Positions 51,597-60,947 of a stretch of DNA of 64,000 nt are shown here, in pieces. The notes beneath the pieces were generated by a model. It saw only the letters and a program-made list of their open reading frames with translations. It ran no database searches and had not been told where the DNA came from. The stretch is from Roseovarius sp. S88 (lineage in GTDB: Bacteria; Pseudomonadota; Alphaproteobacteria; Rhodobacterales; Rhodobacteraceae), in contig NZ_CP146069.1 of NCBI RefSeq assembly GCF_037023735.1, positions 2,645,501 to 2,709,500 on the forward strand, given 5' to 3'. Both the position numbers and the translations under genes were made by a program. Each line of letters begins with the position of its first letter. Position 1 is the stretch's first letter.

Positions 51597-52541
51597 ATGA
51601 AAGCTAAGTCCTTGATTTCTGCGGCAGTCATGGCATTGGCCGGCTCTGGCATGGCACTCGCGGATAGCAGCGATCCAATCAAGATTCCGATCAATGAATG
51701 GACCGGACAGCATATCTCGGCCCACATCACGGGCACGCTCTTCAAAAAAGCGGGCTACGAAGTGGAATATGTGACCGCCGGTGCGGTACCACAGTTTGCC
51801 GCCATCGCTCAGGGCGATCTGCACCTGCAGCCAGAGGTCTGGACCAACAATGTCGGCGACATTTATCCCAAAGCCGTGGAAAGCGGCGATATCGTTGTGC
51901 TGGGCCAGCTGGGGCTGCAGCCGCAAGAAGGCTGGATTTTCCCGCCCTATATGAAAGAGAAATGTCCCGGCCTACCGTCCTATGACGCACTCTACGAATG
52001 CGCCGAGGCGTTCGCTGCTGCCGACACGTTCCCCAAGGGACGCCTGATCACCTACCCGGCCGACTGGGGCACGCGCTCCAAGGATGTGGTGGGCATGATC
52101 GAACTTCCGTTTGAGCCCGTTGCGGGCGGCTCTGAAGGCGCGATGATCGCCGAGGCGAAATCAGCCGTGGCCACGGGCGATCCAATCCTGATGATGTTCT
52201 GGCAGCCCCATTGGCTCTTTGCCGATATGGACATGGAATGGGTAGCCTGGGATGCCGCCGACGGTGAGTGCGTTGAGGAATCTGGCCAGGAACGTGGCAA
52301 GGCCTGCGGCTTCCAACAGGCCACAATTGACAAAATCGCCAACAAGAACTTTGCCTCTGACTACCCCGGTGCCAACGCGATTTTCGAGGCCATGTCTCTG
52401 GACAATAGCGTCCAGAACGCTCTGATGCTGGAGATCGACCAAAAAGGCCGTCCACTGGAAGAAGTGGTTGCCGAATGGGTCGACGCCAACGAGGCGACAT
52501 GGAAGCCATGGGTGGACGCAGGCCTGGCGGCCAAGCAGTAA
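51597..52541 (+). CDS. Glycine betaine/proline-type ABC transporter substrate-binding protein
   Basis: A 314-residue secreted protein with a signal peptide ending near residue 22 (AVMALAGSGMALA|DSS). The mature part is of the OpuAC/ProX type: KIPINEWTGQHISAHITGTL, GDLHLQPEVWTNNVGDIYPK and PILMMFWQPHWLFADMDMEW, with Trp residues that could form an aromatic box for a quaternary ammonium group. ATG 51597 has a GGGGAGAA ribosome site. It is the first gene of a three-gene uptake operon. The exact ligand is unknown. Confidence 0.9.
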   Translation: MKAKSLISAAVMALAGSGMALADSSDPIKIPINEWTGQHISAHITGTLFKKAGYEVEYVTAGAVPQFAAIAQGDLHLQPEVWTNNVGDIYPKAVESGDIVVLGQLGLQPQEGWIFPPYMKEKCPGLPSYDALYECAEAFAAADTFPKGRLITYPADWGTRSKDVVGMIELPFEPVAGGSEGAMIAEAKSAVATGDPILMMFWQPHWLFADMDMEWVAWDAADGECVEESGQERGKACGFQQATIDKIANKNFASDYPGANAIFEAMSLDNSVQNALMLEIDQKGRPLEEVVAEWVDANEATWKPWVDAGLAAKQ

Positions 52542-52560
52542 CCTTTTGAAAACTTTGAGC

Positions 52561-52586
52561 AAAGGCCGGGGTCATTCCCGGCCTTT
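52561..52586 (+). promoter_or_regulatory. Strong hairpin between binding-protein and ATPase genes
   Basis: AAAGGCCGGG-GTCATT-CCCGGCCTTT is a perfect 10-bp stem 20 bp after the binding-protein stop, with only a short T run. It probably raises expression of the binding protein over the membrane genes by partial termination or mRNA protection. Confidence 0.75.
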
Positions 52587-52612
52587 GTCACCTTGCAAAA
52601 AGCCCGTATCCC

Positions 52613-53683
52613 ATGACCTCATCATCTGAAATCCGCCTGTCCTGCCGCAATATCTGGAAAGTCTACGGCAGGGAGCCTGAGCGCTATTTCAAGGACGACG
52701 CGGCGACGCATGATCCCAAAGCGCTGATTGGCAAAATGCGAGACGAAGGGGCCATCCCCGCAGCGGCCAATGTCAGCTTTGATGTGGGTGTGGGCGAGAT
52801 TTTCGTCATCATGGGCCTTTCCGGCTCTGGCAAATCCACTGTGGTGCGCTGTTTGTCCAGGCTTGTCGACCCGACCCACGGCGAAGTGGTGCTGGATGGC
52901 GAGGACCTTCTGGCCAAATCAGACAAGGACATGATCCAGGTGCGCCGCCACAAGATCGGCATGGTGTTTCAGAACTTTGGCCTGATGCCGCATTTGTCGG
53001 TCTATGAGAACATCGCCTTTCCCCTTAGCCTTCAGGGAACCACGCCTGCGGATGCCAAACCTCGGGTGGACAAAGTTATTGATCTTGTGGGGCTTCAGGG
53101 CCGCGAAAAAAGCTATCCGCATCAGCTTTCAGGTGGTCAGCAACAGCGCGTCGGGATCGCCCGATCGCTGGCGGTGGACCCTGATCTGTGGCTTCTGGAC
53201 GAGCCGTTTTCGGCGCTCGATCCGCTCATTCGGCGGCAGATGCAAGACGAATTCCTTCGTATTCAGAATGACTTGCACAAATCCATCGTGTTCATCACCC
53301 ATGACTTTCTGGAGGCCCTGCGCGTGGCCGACCGGATGATGATCATGCGCGGCGGTGAGGTCGTCCAGACCGGTACACCGGCCGAATTGATTACCAACCC
53401 GGCTGACGATTACGTGGCCGAGTTCACCAACGATGTGCCGCTGGTGCGCGTACTCTGCGCCCATGAAGTCATTGATGCCGATGCTGTCCCCGATGAAGGT
53501 CGCCCTTGCGTTCCCGCCCAAACACCGGTTGAGATGCTCTTGCCCATGCTCGCCGCGCATCCCGAAGGCGTGGCTGTAGAACGCGCAGGCACAGTTGAGG
53601 GTATCGTAACCGCGCAAAGCGTGATCTCGGCGCTCGCCCGGCTGTCCGATCAAGATGACGCAAAAGCCGAGGCCACGGCATGA
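52613..53683 (+). CDS. Glycine betaine/proline-type ABC transporter ATPase
   Basis: A 356-residue ABC ATPase of the ProV/OpuAA type. Walker A is GLSGSGKST at residues 68-76, the signature is HQLSGGQQQRVGIARSLAVD, and Walker B is LWLLDEPFSALDPLIR. The N-terminal extension (VYGREPERYFKDDA) is a ProV feature. The C-terminus has a partial CBS-like region (AVERAGTVEGIVTAQSVISA). It overlaps the permease gene by 4 bp. Confidence 0.93.
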   Translation: MTSSSEIRLSCRNIWKVYGREPERYFKDDAATHDPKALIGKMRDEGAIPAAANVSFDVGVGEIFVIMGLSGSGKSTVVRCLSRLVDPTHGEVVLDGEDLLAKSDKDMIQVRRHKIGMVFQNFGLMPHLSVYENIAFPLSLQGTTPADAKPRVDKVIDLVGLQGREKSYPHQLSGGQQQRVGIARSLAVDPDLWLLDEPFSALDPLIRRQMQDEFLRIQNDLHKSIVFITHDFLEALRVADRMMIMRGGEVVQTGTPAELITNPADDYVAEFTNDVPLVRVLCAHEVIDADAVPDEGRPCVPAQTPVEMLLPMLAAHPEGVAVERAGTVEGIVTAQSVISALARLSDQDDAKAEATA

Positions 53684-55743
53684 GCGAGACGCGCACGCAT
53701 TGGGCGTGGTTCGCGCTGATTGGCCTGACGCTGGTGACATTGGGGTTTCGCGATCGGCTTGACTGGCTGATGTCCTTCCCAGAGGCGTGGGAGGTTCCCC
53801 TCACCGACTGGCTCAACGCGATCATGGCCGTGATTATCGACACGTTCGGCCCATTTTTCCGCGGGTTTTCCTCTCTGATGGACCATCCCATGTCCTGGGT
53901 GCGAACCATTTTGCAATCCACGCCCTGGGCGCTCACCATCGGGTTGCTGATGCTCGCCTCTTACGCCGTCTCCGGCGTCAAGCTGGCGATTTTTACATTC
54001 TTCGCCATGTTTTACATGGTCCTGATCGGATACTGGTCAGAGTCCATGAACTCACTCGCACTGGTCCTGATCTCAGTACCCATGGCGGTCATGATCGGAT
54101 TTGCCGTGGGCACAGCGGCCTTTTATTCAGACCGCGCCGACCGGATCATCTCGCCCACGATGGATGTGCTGCAAACCATACCGGTCTTTGCCTATCTTTT
54201 GCCCATCCTGCTGCTCTTTGGCTTTGGGCCGGTGGTCGGCCTCATCGCCTCGATCCTCTATGCTGTGCCGCCCATGGTGCGCAATACGACCCTTGGCCTC
54301 AGACGCGTCAATGAAGAAGTCATCGAAGCGGGTACGATGGCCGGAGCCACGGCCATGCAAATGTTCTGGCGCGTGCGCGTGCCAAACGCGTTGCGGCAGA
54401 TCCTTTTGGGCATCAACCAGACCATGATGGCGGCCTTTTCGATGATCATCATCGCCTCGATCATCGGTGGCACCTCGGATATCGGCTGGGAGGTTCTCAC
54501 CCAAATCCGCAAGGCCAACGTGGCCGAAGCCATTCTTGCAGGCATCGTGATTGCCCTTATGGCCATGGTCATGGATCGGCTCACCGCTCAGGCCGCAACA
54601 GCACGCGCGCCGGATGGCGGGGACGAGCCAAGCTTTGTCGAGCGCAACCGCTACTGGATTGCCGCAGGTGTTCTGACCATCGCCATCCTCGCTCTGGCGC
54701 AGGTCTTTCCGTTCCTCAAAAGCTACCCGCAAGCGTGGGAGTTCTACCCCGCACAGGCGATGAATGACGCCTTCAACTATGTGCTGGTGGAATACGCCGC
54801 CGCCATCAAGACGATCAAAACCTTCGCTTTGTTCTACATCATGCTGCCGGTGAAATCCGGGCTGGAGCAAACCATCAGCCCGTTTTCCTGGGGCTTTGAA
54901 TTCACCACGCCGATGAAAATCGGCTTTGGTGTCGTGATGTCGGGCTTCGTGGCCTATGCCGCCCTGCGCGGCCGCATGAACCTTGCCATCGGTATCGCGC
55001 TGGCGACCATTCTCATCTATTTCGGCATCACCCGCCTGCCCTGGCTGTCTGTTGCCGCTGTCATGGTCCTGCTCGCCTGGCAGGCAGGCGGCGTGCGGCT
55101 GGCCATTGGCACGGGCATCGGCCTTGTGTTCCTGATGGTTGCGGGCGTCTGGCCCGAAACCATGGTGTCCTTTTATCTCTGTGGCATTGCCGTGCTGCTG
55201 TCCTTCCTGATTGGCACCACGCTGGGCGTTCTGGCTTCGGAAAACGATACCGTCTCGGCCTTTCTGCGCCCGATCAACGACACGCTGCAAACCATGCCGC
55301 TCTTTGTGATCCTCATCCCCTTCGTGATGTTCTTCAAACTGGGCGATTTCACCGCCCTTCTGGCCATCATGGCCTATTCCATCGTGCCTGCCATCCGCTA
55401 TGCTGAGCACGGGCTGCGCGGAATCTCCCCACAGGTGGTAGAGGCCGCTCAGGCCTGTGGATGCACACGCATGCAAATGCTCTGGCGGGTGCGCCTGCCC
55501 TTGGCCTTGCCGCAGCTCATGCTGGGCCTCAACCAGACAATCATGTTTGGCGTCGCGATGCTGGTGATCACCGCGCTTGTCGGCACAAGCGACCTTGGTC
55601 AGGAAATCTATATCGGCCTTAACAACGGTGACTTCGGCGTCGGCATGGTGGCGGGGATTGGCATGGCAATTCTCGCAATGATCGCCGACCGCATGACCAA
55701 AGCCTATAGCCGCAAAGGTCAGGCCGCGCTCGGTCAGGCCTGA
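53680..55743 (+). CDS. ABC transporter permease, two fused ProW-like modules
   Basis: A 687-residue membrane protein, about twice a normal ProW. Two binding-protein-dependent permease domains can be seen: one with DVLQTIPVFAYLLPILLLFG and EEVIEAGTMAGATAMQMFWR, the second with NDTLQTMPLFVILIPFVMFF and PQVVEAAQACGCTRMQMLWR. Each repeat has the EAA loop for ATPase contact (RVRVPNALRQILLGINQTMM, RVRLPLALPQLMLGLNQTIM). A single chain can thus form the whole membrane channel. The final gene of the operon; it abuts the convergent EamA gene with no spacer. Confidence 0.93.
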   Translation: MSETRTHWAWFALIGLTLVTLGFRDRLDWLMSFPEAWEVPLTDWLNAIMAVIIDTFGPFFRGFSSLMDHPMSWVRTILQSTPWALTIGLLMLASYAVSGVKLAIFTFFAMFYMVLIGYWSESMNSLALVLISVPMAVMIGFAVGTAAFYSDRADRIISPTMDVLQTIPVFAYLLPILLLFGFGPVVGLIASILYAVPPMVRNTTLGLRRVNEEVIEAGTMAGATAMQMFWRVRVPNALRQILLGINQTMMAAFSMIIIASIIGGTSDIGWEVLTQIRKANVAEAILAGIVIALMAMVMDRLTAQAATARAPDGGDEPSFVERNRYWIAAGVLTIAILALAQVFPFLKSYPQAWEFYPAQAMNDAFNYVLVEYAAAIKTIKTFALFYIMLPVKSGLEQTISPFSWGFEFTTPMKIGFGVVMSGFVAYAALRGRMNLAIGIALATILIYFGITRLPWLSVAAVMVLLAWQAGGVRLAIGTGIGLVFLMVAGVWPETMVSFYLCGIAVLLSFLIGTTLGVLASENDTVSAFLRPINDTLQTMPLFVILIPFVMFFKLGDFTALLAIMAYSIVPAIRYAEHGLRGISPQVVEAAQACGCTRMQMLWRVRLPLALPQLMLGLNQTIMFGVAMLVITALVGTSDLGQEIYIGLNNGDFGVGMVAGIGMAILAMIADRMTKAYSRKGQAALGQA

Positions 55744-56637
55744 TCAGGCAGGTCTCCGCGCCCTCAGGCCCAGCGCCAAAGGCTCCATCAACCCGGCCAG
55801 CAGGATGAGCGGCAGGCCCACCATTTCGCGCCAGCCAAACGGCTCACCTGCCCAGATCGCCGCCGAGACAGCCGCCACAACAATTTCTGCCATGAAGAGC
55901 AGCCCCACAAGCCCCGGATTGAGCTTGGACGGCGCATAAATCGAGGCATATCCCCCTGGAATAATGAGCAAAAGCGCCACGGGCAAAAACCAGGTCAAAA
56001 CGCCGCCAAACGCGGTTCCGCTCGGTGGCGTTGCCGTGCCTTGCGAGGTGGAGACCAGCGCCACCGCAACAGACACAAGCGCCGCGACAAGAAAGAAATT
56101 CGTCGCCTGCGTCGCGATACGCACGCGTTTTTCGGTAAGGATCAAAGTACAGCCCAGCGCCCAGAACACACCTGAGATCAGCCCGAACCAATCTCCCCAG
56201 ACCCTCGGCAGGGGTAGCCCAGACTCATCCGAGAACACAACCATCATGCCGGCCACGCCCAGCGTAATCGCCGCCCAACGGTACCACGTCATCCGGTCGC
56301 CGAGGAATGCCCAGCCCAGCAGGAACCCCCAGATCGGCATGAGGTAAAACAGCAAAACTGCCCGCACCACATCGGTGTAAAGCAATGCGGCGGCATAAAG
56401 CGCATAGGCACAGCCCCCCAGAATGCCACCCAAAAGTGCCCGGCCCAACCGGTAATCCGCGCGAAGCACCCAGACCAACGGCAAGCAGATCAGCGCGGGA
56501 ATGCCTGTGAAAAACGCCATCGCCCAGGGCGCATCAAACCCGCCCTCTTCGACCAGCCGCAATGGCAGCCAGAAGATGCCCCAGCACATCCCCGCAAAGA
56601 GGCCAGCCCACACAGCCAGTCGGTTGCCGTCTGTCAT
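55744..56637 (-). CDS. EamA/DMT-family transporter
   Basis: A 297-residue membrane protein of ten segments built from two EamA repeats, opening WAGLFAGMCWGIFWLPLRLV, with VVRAVLLFYLMPIWGFLLGW and the second-repeat PGGYASIYAPSKLNPGLVGL. DMT proteins export or import small metabolites; no substrate signature is seen. It lies 18 bp after the GcvT-like gene on the same strand, so it likely belongs to the Rieske-GcvT operon and could move a pathway intermediate. Confidence 0.85.
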   Translation of the reverse strand: MTDGNRLAVWAGLFAGMCWGIFWLPLRLVEEGGFDAPWAMAFFTGIPALICLPLVWVLRADYRLGRALLGGILGGCAYALYAAALLYTDVVRAVLLFYLMPIWGFLLGWAFLGDRMTWYRWAAITLGVAGMMVVFSDESGLPLPRVWGDWFGLISGVFWALGCTLILTEKRVRIATQATNFFLVAALVSVAVALVSTSQGTATPPSGTAFGGVLTWFLPVALLLIIPGGYASIYAPSKLNPGLVGLLFMAEIVVAAVSAAIWAGEPFGWREMVGLPLILLAGLMEPLALGLRARRPA

Positions 56638-56655
56638 GTCACGCTTTCACAGATG

Positions 56656-57840
56656 TTAGGGGCGTTCTGGTATATCCACCAGTTTGCCGCGGGGAATTTC
56701 ACAAGCCTTATCATAAAGCGGCGTTTCCGCCAGCATCGCGGGATGCATCTGACCGTCATTGCCCTCGACACGCACGTCTGTGCCGGGTCCGACCTCAGCG
56801 CTGTCCATCAGCGCATAGCCAACCCCGTTTTGCAGATAGGGTGAAAAGGCCCCGGCGGTCACACGCCCGGCCACTGCGCCGTTCCACTCCACGCGCCCAT
56901 GAATACGCGGTGTGGCGTCCGGACAGAGGATGCCATGCAGGCGTTGGCGTTTATCGGCTTTCTCCAGCGCCGCTTTGCCGATGAAATCACTCTTGTCCAT
57001 CGCCACGAAACCACCCAACCCCACATCGTAAGGCGTTGTTGTTTCGTCGAAATCTGAATTGGCGTTGAGAATTCCGGCCTCCAGCCGCCGTATGTTCATG
57101 GAATCCAGCCCAAACATGCGCATCCCATGCGGCGCGCCTGCCTGTTCCAGATGCGCCCAGAGCGCGGGCGCATCATGATGCGGCTCGGTGTAGAACTCCC
57201 AGCCCAGCTCATTGGTGTATCCTGTCCGCGTGATCAAAACCTGCTGCCCGCCGAAATCAACCCATGCACTGCCGAAATAACCAAAAGGCGACGGAATGCC
57301 GTCTTTGGCTGCCACCGCGAGGATGTCCATCGAGGTCGGGCCCTGAATTTGGCTCACATTGATATACGTGCCGATGATCTCAACATCCATGCCATTGGCA
57401 TGCGCACGCGCCCAGTTGATGAAGTCGCCATCGGCCTGCACATACCAATACCGGTTTTCCTCTAGCCGGGCGAACACGCCATCGACGAGCAAACCGCCAT
57501 TGTCAAAACACGCAATTCCATAGCCACAGCGCCCCACCTTCACCTTGGCGACGTTGTTCACAAAAAGCAGGTCCATCAGTTTGGTCGCATCGGGGCCAAC
57601 GATCTCAATCGGCCATTCCCCGGTGTGCAGGCACGCGGCCTTGGTTCGCAGCAGCCAATAGCCCTCATCGGTGTCCAGATCATCCATGTAAACGCACATG
57701 AACCGGCGGTTATACACGGTGTAATGCGGGCCGTGTTTGGCCTCGAGATCGTGATATACATGCCGGTGCATATTGAAATCCCACCCCGACCCGGGGCGAG
57801 AGGTGATCAGATCACGGGTTTTGCCATCGCTCGAAATCAT
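56656..57840 (-). CDS. GcvT-family aminomethyltransferase-like protein (possible folate-dependent demethylase)
   Basis: A 394-residue single-chain protein of the glycine-cleavage T/DmdA-type fold. The folate-binding domain includes WPIEIVGPDATKLMDLLFVN, LITRTGYTNELGWEFYTEPH and GLDSMNIRRLEAGILNANSD, followed by the C-terminal barrel (YDVGLGGFVAMDKSDFIGKA). The N-terminus is not that of glycine-cleavage GcvT, and no gcvH or gcvP is near. Coupling to a Rieske oxygenase (4 bp overlap) suggests removal of a methyl group from an N-methyl or similar substrate onto tetrahydrofolate. This is an inference; the substrate is unknown. DMSP demethylase DmdA looks different in sequence. Confidence 0.82.
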   Translation of the reverse strand: MISSDGKTRDLITSRPGSGWDFNMHRHVYHDLEAKHGPHYTVYNRRFMCVYMDDLDTDEGYWLLRTKAACLHTGEWPIEIVGPDATKLMDLLFVNNVAKVKVGRCGYGIACFDNGGLLVDGVFARLEENRYWYVQADGDFINWARAHANGMDVEIIGTYINVSQIQGPTSMDILAVAAKDGIPSPFGYFGSAWVDFGGQQVLITRTGYTNELGWEFYTEPHHDAPALWAHLEQAGAPHGMRMFGLDSMNIRRLEAGILNANSDFDETTTPYDVGLGGFVAMDKSDFIGKAALEKADKRQRLHGILCPDATPRIHGRVEWNGAVAGRVTAGAFSPYLQNGVGYALMDSAEVGPGTDVRVEGNDGQMHPAMLAETPLYDKACEIPRGKLVDIPERP

Positions 57841-58991
57841 GTGCCTGTCTCCGGATCCAGATTGGCCCCCAGTGCTTCGGCCACCAGATTTTGAAAATGA
57901 TGCACTGCGTGTTCACTCAGCTCGGTCTTGCCCGCATCCACGACGAACCGGCCCTGATTGTACCCGCTTGATTTCAAACCTTTTTGAACGCTTTCACAGA
58001 GACCAATGTCCTCAGGTTGCAGCACGTCGATCTGATAGTTGATCGCATCGCGCAGCTGATCGGTGACTTTGCCGTCCTTCACAAACCAATCCTGAAACTC
58101 GACGCAGTGCTCTGGCGCGGTCGGGTTCATCTGCAGCACCGAGAGGTTGGCCTCTCCGGGATAGGCCCAGATGGTGAAATTCGGCCAGACGTACCAACCC
58201 GCATAGCCGAAATCGACGTCACCGGGCTGGAATGAAAAGGCGCGGTTGCTCAGCGACTTGGGGTTCCCCGCGCATTGGCTGGAGTAATATTTCGACGTGA
58301 CCGTGCGGTAGCTGTCCATGTCCACAAGATCGACGAAATCCTTATGCGCCGGGTGGCAATGGTAGCATTCGAGGAAGTTATCCACGAGCACCTTCCAGTT
58401 CGCCTCGACCTCATAGCTATCGCGCTGCGCAAACTGCAGATCATCTACCGACGGGACATAATGACGAATTTCTGACTCCAGATCGCCCATTTGTTCGGCG
58501 AATGGGATAGCATCAGCATACAGATTGACCAAAACCAGACCACAGAACACCTCAACCCGCACCTCCTTGAGCGAGAATTGCGATTTGTCGAAACCTTTAA
58601 CGGTTTCGGTATTCCGCGCTGATTTCAGTGTGCCGTCAAAGTCAAACGCCCATGCGTGGTAGGGACAGGTGATGACGTTCTTGCGCCCCGTGCCGGATAC
58701 CAATTCATGCCCCCGATGCGGGCAGACATTGTAAAACGCCTTGAGATCGCCAGCCCGCGTCCGCGCAACAAAGACATTTTGCTCGTGAATACGCACCGTA
58801 AGAAACGCGCCCGGCTCGGCCACCTGGCTGACATGCCCCGCATAATTCCAACTACGATAAAAAATCGCCTGCTTCTCATGCCCCCAGATCGCGGGGTCAT
58901 GGTAGAACCGGGCGGGCAAGGTGTAGCTATCGCTGGGATCGGCCCGAAAGGGCAAATCGCCGGGCATAAGGTTGAGAATCGGAAGGGTCAT
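57837..58991 (-). CDS. Rieske non-heme iron oxygenase, alpha subunit
   Basis: A 384-residue ring-hydroxylating-type oxygenase. The Rieske 2Fe-2S motif is C90-PH92 ... C109-PYH112. The catalytic iron site is LVDNFLECYHCHPAHKDFVD with His211 and His216. The rest matches the GbcA/carnitine-oxygenase-like group more than aromatic dioxygenases with beta subunits. No reductase gene is beside it, so electrons must come from elsewhere. It is the first gene of the minus-strand operon, divergent from a LysR gene. Likely role: oxidative attack on an N-methylated or betaine-like compound brought in by the nearby transporter. Confidence 0.85.
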   Translation of the reverse strand: MTLPILNLMPGDLPFRADPSDSYTLPARFYHDPAIWGHEKQAIFYRSWNYAGHVSQVAEPGAFLTVRIHEQNVFVARTRAGDLKAFYNVCPHRGHELVSGTGRKNVITCPYHAWAFDFDGTLKSARNTETVKGFDKSQFSLKEVRVEVFCGLVLVNLYADAIPFAEQMGDLESEIRHYVPSVDDLQFAQRDSYEVEANWKVLVDNFLECYHCHPAHKDFVDLVDMDSYRTVTSKYYSSQCAGNPKSLSNRAFSFQPGDVDFGYAGWYVWPNFTIWAYPGEANLSVLQMNPTAPEHCVEFQDWFVKDGKVTDQLRDAINYQIDVLQPEDIGLCESVQKGLKSSGYNQGRFVVDAGKTELSEHAVHHFQNLVAEALGANLDPETGT

Positions 58992-59042
58992 GGCATCCTC
59001 CTGTTGGCGCGTGTTGACAGATCACCATATTACCTTTGATCA

Positions 59043-59073
59043 TGGCAAACGCTGTTTTCTACACCATTTGCCA
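59043..59073. promoter_or_regulatory. Inverted repeat between Rieske and LysR genes, candidate LysR operator
   Basis: TGGCAAA (59043-59049) and TTTGCCA (59067-59073) are a perfect 7-bp inverted repeat in the 93 bp divergent promoter region. LysR proteins often bind such sites just upstream of their own gene. Confidence 0.5.
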
Positions 59074-59084
59074 AAGAATAACTT

Positions 59085-59972
59085 ATGCGAAAGCCACCCA
59101 CGCCCCCGCTCGATCTATTGGAGCCTTTCGAAGCCTCTGCCCGCTTGGGCAGCTTCACCCGCGCCGCCGAAGAACTATCCGTCACGCAATCGGCCATCAG
59201 CCAACGCGTACGCAAACTTGAAACCTTGCTGGACACCAAGCTTTTTGATCGTGGCCACCGGGCGATCACCCTCACCCCGGAAGGGCGCGAGCTGCTCAAC
59301 GGGGTTAGTGTCGCGCTGCAACATCTGACCTCAGCCACTCATTCCCTGCGCCAGCGCGAAACGCGGCCCATCGTGCGGCTTTCCGCGGACACCTCCATCG
59401 CCCAGCTCTGGCTGATGCCAAGGCTGGAAAGCTTTCTGCTGGGGACACATGGACTGGCCATAGACCTGACGGTGTCTGACAACGAAGACGAGGTGTTGAA
59501 CTCGGATGTGGCTATCCTTCACGGCTCTGGCACTTGGTCCGGGTTTACCGCAGAGCTGCTCTTTCCAGATGAGATTTATCCCGTCTGCGCGCCCACTTAC
59601 ATGGCCAGACACCCAATCCGCGCCCTTCCCGACCTGCTGGAGGCCGAACTCATTGACCTCGATTACATCCACTGGAACTGGATCAACTGGGGCATCTGGC
59701 TCACCGAGGCGGGGCTGGACCCGGCGCGTGCCCGTACGCTCTTGCGCACCAACAGCTACATGGCGCTTCTGGATGCCGCGCGGATGGGTCTTGGCGTGGC
59801 TCTGGGCTGGGGACCGATGATGGATCAGGACCTTGCCAAAGGTACGTTGATCCGGCCCCTGCCCACCTCTGTGCGCCCCGCCTATGGCTACTATCTTCTG
59901 GTGCGCGATACCTCGGATGAGAGCGCAGACAGACTTGCCCGGCATCTAAAAACCGTTACCTTGATCACTTAG
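59085..59972 (+). CDS. LysR-family transcriptional regulator (GcvA-like)
   Basis: A 295-residue LysR protein. The HTH lies in residues 10-60 (LEPFEASARLGSFTRAAEEL, SVTQSAISQRVRKLE), and the effector domain from about 95 (IVRLSADTSIAQLWLMPRLE, VAILHGSGTWSGFTAELLFP) has the GcvA/AmpR look. It is divergent from the Rieske-GcvT-EamA operon and upstream of the molybdenum hydroxylase genes, so it may control both. The effector may be the substrate or an intermediate. Confidence 0.88.
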   Translation: MRKPPTPPLDLLEPFEASARLGSFTRAAEELSVTQSAISQRVRKLETLLDTKLFDRGHRAITLTPEGRELLNGVSVALQHLTSATHSLRQRETRPIVRLSADTSIAQLWLMPRLESFLLGTHGLAIDLTVSDNEDEVLNSDVAILHGSGTWSGFTAELLFPDEIYPVCAPTYMARHPIRALPDLLEAELIDLDYIHWNWINWGIWLTEAGLDPARARTLLRTNSYMALLDAARMGLGVALGWGPMMDQDLAKGTLIRPLPTSVRPAYGYYLLVRDTSDESADRLARHLKTVTLIT

Positions 59973-60085
59973 AGCAACCAAAGCACGGCGGTGTCGGATT
60001 CAGACCTGCCAAAGTCGATTGAAGCTCTGGTCAGTTTGGTGTTTGCTGCTTTTATAAGAAGAGAAAAATTATAGGGAGAAGGCCG

Positions 60086-60943
60086 ATGCGCTATCATGCG
60101 CCTGCGACCCTTGAGGATGCAACACAACTGCTTGGGTCAGAGCTTGGCGATTGCCGGATTTTGGCCGGGGGCACAGACCTTTTGGTTCGGATGCGCTCGG
60201 GCTTTGCCGAACCGGACAATATACTGGATATCAAACGCATCGCGGGAATGCGCGACATCACCGCCGAGGATGGCGGATGGCGTCTTGGTGCGGCTGTCTC
60301 GGGGGCCGAGATGGGCGAGCATGCTGGTCTGACCGCTGACTGGCCCGGCGTGGTTGAAGCCGCGGGTCTCATTGGCTCGACCCAAATTCAGGGGCGCTGC
60401 ACCGTGGTCGGCAATCTGTGCAACGCTTCCCCTGCTGCTGATAGCGTACCGGCCCTCGTGGCGGCGCGTGCTGTGGCCCGGATTGCAGGCCCGAACGGCA
60501 CGCGAGACGTCGCTGTGGAAGACGTGCCCACAGGCCCCGGCCAGACCTCCTTGGCCAAGGACGAATTCGTCGCCTCGATCTTCTTACCCAAGCGCCCTGA
60601 GAACGCAGGCGATGCCTATCTGCGCTTCATCCCGCGCACGGAAATGGACATCGCCGTGGTGGGTTGTGGTCTGTCGCTGACATTGGATGGGTCTGGCACC
60701 TGCACCGACGCGCGTGTGGCCCTTGGCGCGGTTGGGCCCAAGGTCATCATCGTTGAAGACGCCGCCAAGGCTTTGATCGGCACCAAGGTGGACGAGGCCG
60801 CGCTTGATGCGCTTGCCGCTGCCTGTTCCGCCGCCGCCACCCCCATCGCCGACAAACGCGGCACGGTAGAATTCCGCACACATGTGTCCGGCGTGCTGGC
60901 CAAACGCGCCGCGAAAATCGCCGTATCCCGCGCAGGAGCTTGA
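60086..60943 (+). CDS. Molybdenum hydroxylase, FAD-binding (medium) subunit
   Basis: A 285-residue FAD subunit of the xanthine-dehydrogenase family (CoxM/KdhA-like). The first FAD block is CRILAGGTDLLVRMRSGFAE near residue 25, the second is STQIQGRCTVVGNLCNASPA near 105. ATG 60086 has an AGGGAGAAGGCC ribosome site. It is the first gene of the M-S-L operon, 113 bp after the LysR gene. It takes electrons from the FeS subunit to an acceptor. Confidence 0.92.
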   Translation: MRYHAPATLEDATQLLGSELGDCRILAGGTDLLVRMRSGFAEPDNILDIKRIAGMRDITAEDGGWRLGAAVSGAEMGEHAGLTADWPGVVEAAGLIGSTQIQGRCTVVGNLCNASPAADSVPALVAARAVARIAGPNGTRDVAVEDVPTGPGQTSLAKDEFVASIFLPKRPENAGDAYLRFIPRTEMDIAVVGCGLSLTLDGSGTCTDARVALGAVGPKVIIVEDAAKALIGTKVDEAALDALAAACSAAATPIADKRGTVEFRTHVSGVLAKRAAKIAVSRAGA

Positions 60944-60947
60944 GATC

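Noticed and set aside
54127..55476. 449-codon minus-strand frame inside the permease gene
   Set aside because: It mirrors the hydrophobic permease codons as a His/Asp/Gly-rich string with no family resemblance.
56656..57840. Calling the GcvT-like gene a DMSP demethylase (dmdA)
   Set aside because: Fold family agrees but the N-terminus and conserved blocks differ from roseobacter DmdA as I know it, and the neighbours point to amines rather than sulfonium compounds.
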